Below, piece after piece: positions 61,476 through 64,000 of a stretch of 64,000 nt of DNA. The position numbers were made by a program, and so were the translations under genes. How positions within the stretch are numbered: position 1 is the first letter of the stretch; each line of letters begins with the position of its first letter. Where the stretch lies: assembly GCA_905160935.1 (NCBI GenBank), contig CAJHZI010000492.1, forward strand, positions 997,001 to 1,061,000, in the 5' to 3' direction. Under the pieces are notes generated by a model that was not told the DNA's origin, made no database searches, and worked only from the letters and a program-made list of their open reading frames with translations. The DNA comes from Enchytraeus crypticus. Its lineage: Eukaryota; Annelida; Clitellata; Enchytraeida; Enchytraeidae.

Positions 61476-63806
61476 CTCTCTATCTCTCTCTCTCCCTACC
61501 ACACTCTCTAAACTATCTATTCAGATGTCACACAATTAATTTAAAATAATAAAAAATTACTTCAGAGCTCATGATCCATAGTAAGTGTGGAACTGAACGA
61601 TTTGAAATACCAGCAACACACTGTAGCTACCAGCTACACATTCGATCTACCAACGATACATATACATTTTCACTTCACAGAGTTTCCAAGCTCCCACTTC
61701 TAAATGGGCGATAACTCAGTATTTTAACCAGGCTGATTTTAGAAGTAATTTTAAACATTTTCAAACCTTGAATCCTGCCAGCTGGACCCCAGGAAGACTT
61801 TTCCATACGTGTCCTTGTACTTGGGATCGGTGCTCATGATGTAGAGACGTTCCATGGGTCCAAAGTTCTTACGGGACTCGAAGTACGTCACTCCCTCTTC
61901 GTACGAGTGGTCGTACATGGCCTGGTGAGAAAATCAATGGGAGAAATAACAACAAGATTAGCATTTGAAAATATAAGACTATTACAGTAAATTTAAACTA
62001 ATTAAGCCTAATTAATTATGCCCAATTAAGCGCAATATTACATGATAAGTATACCTAATCTGTGTGTTAGTGTGAGGGTAATAATCGTGGAATAGAGAGC
62101 TTTCCTCTATGACGTAGGTTCTAAGGTTTGATGTTAGCTATGACGCATGTTTGACGTCAGAAAACATGATGTTTGACGCATGTTGTTAAGGCCTGTTTGT
62201 CTCTCTGTCTCAGCTGATGCTAAGGCTTGTCTACAGCAATCCTTTCAAGAGATATCTTCCTGGATGTCTGCCAATTTCTTGGCACTCAATCCATCCAAGA
62301 CTGAGTTCGTGCTATTTGGAACACCTCAGCAAATTTCAAAACTGAACGAGGTGTCCCTGGCTCTCTCTTCTGGTGTTTCAGTAACACCGGTTTCTTCTGT
62401 GAAGAATCTTGGTGTTGTCCTTGACCGCCACCACGAACATATCACTAAAACGTCACAGGCATGTTTCTTTCATATTCGCGATCTTCGTCGAATAAGACCA
62501 TTTCTTTCTCTCGAGACTGCCACTACAATTGGCGCTGCTCTCGTGCAATCCAAACTGGATTACTGTAACTCCCAATTATATTATAAGTCTATTACCACTC
62601 CTGGTAATAGTTACATGTCCCACTTACTTCAAGTGGGACAACCTACCTCCAGGCCCACCAGATCCTCTAAGTTAGTTACTCTTGAGAGACCAAGCCTTCC
62701 TTCACGTAGCAAGCTGTCTAGGCGTTCCTTCCAGCATGCTGCCCTGCAGATCTGGAATTCTCTTCCTTCCACTCTGCGCACCCCCTCATCTATTCCTGAT
62801 CAGCCTTTCCTACTCCACGAACAGTTTCATAGGCGATTGAAATCTTTTCTCTTCGACTTTTCATATCCACCAAACGTCCACGAACTGAGACCAACACGTA
62901 AACCTCCATTCCGCTAGTACCCTTCCTTGGACTGACCACCCGGATTTTGGCTCGCACCGTTTATGGACCCCTCACTCTGCTCATCGGCTTTGATTTTGTA
63001 TCACAGTGCTCAATATTGTCATGGACAACAGTAGCACTCTAATCGTATTGTTGTTGTTGTTAAGTTTGAAGTCAGCTGTGACTTATGTTTGACGTCAGCT
63101 ATAACGTATATTTGAGCTGAAATAAAATCGTTGAGTCAATTACAGAGCTGCATTTTATTCTGCATAAAATTTAAGCTGCATAAAATTAGTGGACAAGTAC
63201 ACGTGTAGATTAAGAAAGCCAGACAGAGAGAGTGAGAGAGAGTGAGAGAGAGAGAGTGAGTAAAACATCTGCTCCATGAAAAACTGACAATTGTTTAATT
63301 GATTCCTAAAAATTCCGGAGGTCAGAATTCTTTACTATATTGGTTGAGACAATTGGCATGACTAATATGACTTACATAGCTAATACGACTAACATGACTT
63401 AGGCTACATGACTAAATCTAGTAATACGATTAACTTGACTTAGGCTACATGACTAAATCTAGTAATACGATTAACATGACTGATATGGCTAACAGCACTA
63501 GTATGACTATCTGAGATTATTCTGAGATTTATGACGAGCATAACAAATTGACTTAAATAAACTTTTAATTTTAGACCTCGTTACCAAGTTCAGCATGATG
63601 GCCAATCTAAAGCTATAGTGGTATAACCTGGAGGTACTTCAGTTTGATGTTGTAGTTGTTAACGAGTTGTGTGGATGCCAGACCCCACAGAGGATCAATG
63701 AGTCGCCACCTGGTGGCAGAGTCTGTGGGGTAGCGAGTGGCGTTGAACGTCATCAGACCCAGCAGAGTGTGGTGAGGCAGAATATCAGCCTTCGTGTATG
63801 TAGAGT
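58444..63806 (-). CDS. ADA2/ADGF-like adenosine deaminase with C-terminal IPT/TIG domain (5' end outside window)
   Basis: Secreted or surface adenosine deaminase-like protein of the ADGF/CECR1 family. Exons on the minus strand: 63628-63806, 61767-61921, 59722-59964, 58444-59437. Phases agree. The first exon in the window begins mid-codon after a TTTTTTGCAG acceptor, so earlier exons, including the HxH zinc motif, lie to the right of 64000. Family blocks: DHSYEEGVTYFESR, HVIGFDTVGQEDAGYASLHY, LYLHVSETSW, AKRLGHANAF, EVCAVSNQILGFTPDVRN, PIVFGPDDPGTFG, WRPSWDRYIADM. After the deaminase end, about 95 residues from PSFARILPREGARTAGTRV to PTYQNFTFV read as an IPT/TIG Ig-like fold. A hydrophobic C-terminus (EIVVQVLLITFCSLFIAFRF) then suggests a GPI-anchor signal or tail anchor. 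Usual HAGE is HVSE, GHED is GQED and GHG is GHA, so activity is doubtful. The stop is TAA at 58444. Confidence 0.88.
59590..59680 (+). repeat. Possible further tRNA-derived SINE
   Basis: GAGCTGGTAGAAAACTTGTC and GGGTTTGAACCCAGC resemble A and B boxes. A similar minus-strand signature is at about 60105-60190 (CTACCATCTCAG head). Single copies, so the family is uncertain. Confidence 0.4.
60664..61197 (-). mobile_element. LINE reverse-transcriptase fragment in ADA2-like intron
   Basis: The minus-strand frame includes WRTHVEHLYNDCAVG, LQKHGKSPGPDGISMEAISF, SVPLVKNKSGDLADLNNYRA and ALSKLFESL. These are RT fingers-region motifs of a CR1/L2 or Jockey-like LINE. It is 5' and 3' truncated and borders a 250-bp CT tract at 61260-61500. 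Confidence 0.8.
62180..63062 (+). mobile_element. CR1/L2-like LINE 3' part with (TTG)n tail, in ADA2-like intron
   Basis: Plus strand, opposite to the host gene. The frame has [59 protein letters not shown] and FHRRLKSFLFD. The 3' UTR ends CAGTAGCACTCTAATCGTATTG plus TTG repeats. There is an internal deletion after LDYCNS. Short 3' copies: 4238-4500 (-), 33050-33200 (-), 38235-38360 (-), 38825-38950 (-), 42893-43200 (-), about 52075-52215 (+). Confidence 0.85.
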
Positions 63807-64000
63807 CTGCAAAAAACACTCACTGAGATATAAATTAAGAAAACTGAAAAAAGGAATAAACTGAGACTTAAATTATTATTATTCTTCTTCTATAAGTGCC
63901 GTGCCTATTCCAAGCCTGTGCGGTCATGGTCATGTCCCTCCATAAGTCTCAGCTCATTGTTGCTCTGATCATTTCTGTTTCAGTTAACTGCATCCATTTG

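Overview
This is a 64 kb piece of an AT-rich metazoan nuclear genome. It has large multi-exon genes, GT-AG introns and many retroelement remnants. The gene families and repeat types fit an invertebrate, probably a marine lophotrochozoan, but I cannot name the species from sequence alone. No prokaryotic, viral or organellar genes were seen.

Four protein-coding genes can be assembled exon by exon with consistent splice phases. (1) CBL, minus strand, 21820 down to 11177: 10 coding exons, 853 residues, TKB domain + RING + proline-rich tail + UBA. It is a complete E3 ubiquitin ligase of receptor tyrosine kinase down-regulation. (2) HINFP (histone H4 transcription factor, MIZF), plus strand, 26051 to 35763: 9 coding exons, 635 residues, an array of C2H2 fingers. 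(3) An unrecognised type I membrane protein, plus strand, 40539 to 53692: 7 exons, 304 residues, signal peptide, one transmembrane segment, a dibasic site and a cytoplasmic PPPY motif. (4) The 3' part of an ADA2/ADGF-like adenosine deaminase gene, minus strand, from beyond the right edge to 58444. It carries an IPT/TIG-like domain and a hydrophobic C-terminus not present in human ADA2, and has substitutions in normally invariant active-site motifs. A GC-rich possible orphan exon lies at 25006-25129 between the divergent CBL and HINFP genes.

Layout: 1-11176 is gene-poor repeat-rich DNA downstream of CBL; 11177-21820 CBL; 21821-26050 the CBL/HINFP divergent spacer; 26051-35763 HINFP, followed 42 bp later by a 1.4 kb hAT-type element; 37565-40538 repeats; 40539-53692 the membrane-protein gene, whose largest intron holds a LINE nested in another LINE; 53693-58443 repeats and minisatellites; 58444-64000 the ADA2-like gene, with LINE pieces in its introns.

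Repeats dominate the non-coding DNA. I could group them by reading: a tRNA-headed SINE family (A), a second tRNA-derived family (B), 5S-rRNA-derived copies, two families with GATT or TTA tails (D and E) that share a roughly 40-nt core with A, a LINE with (GAT)n tail (F), an RTE-like LINE with (AG)n tail (G) and a SINE (H) that copies G's 3' end, a CR1/L2-like LINE with (TTG)n tail, and a LINE with (AT)n tail. Several real splice acceptors sit directly after the simple-repeat tails of such elements. That and the modified ADA2-like protein are the most striking points of the window.
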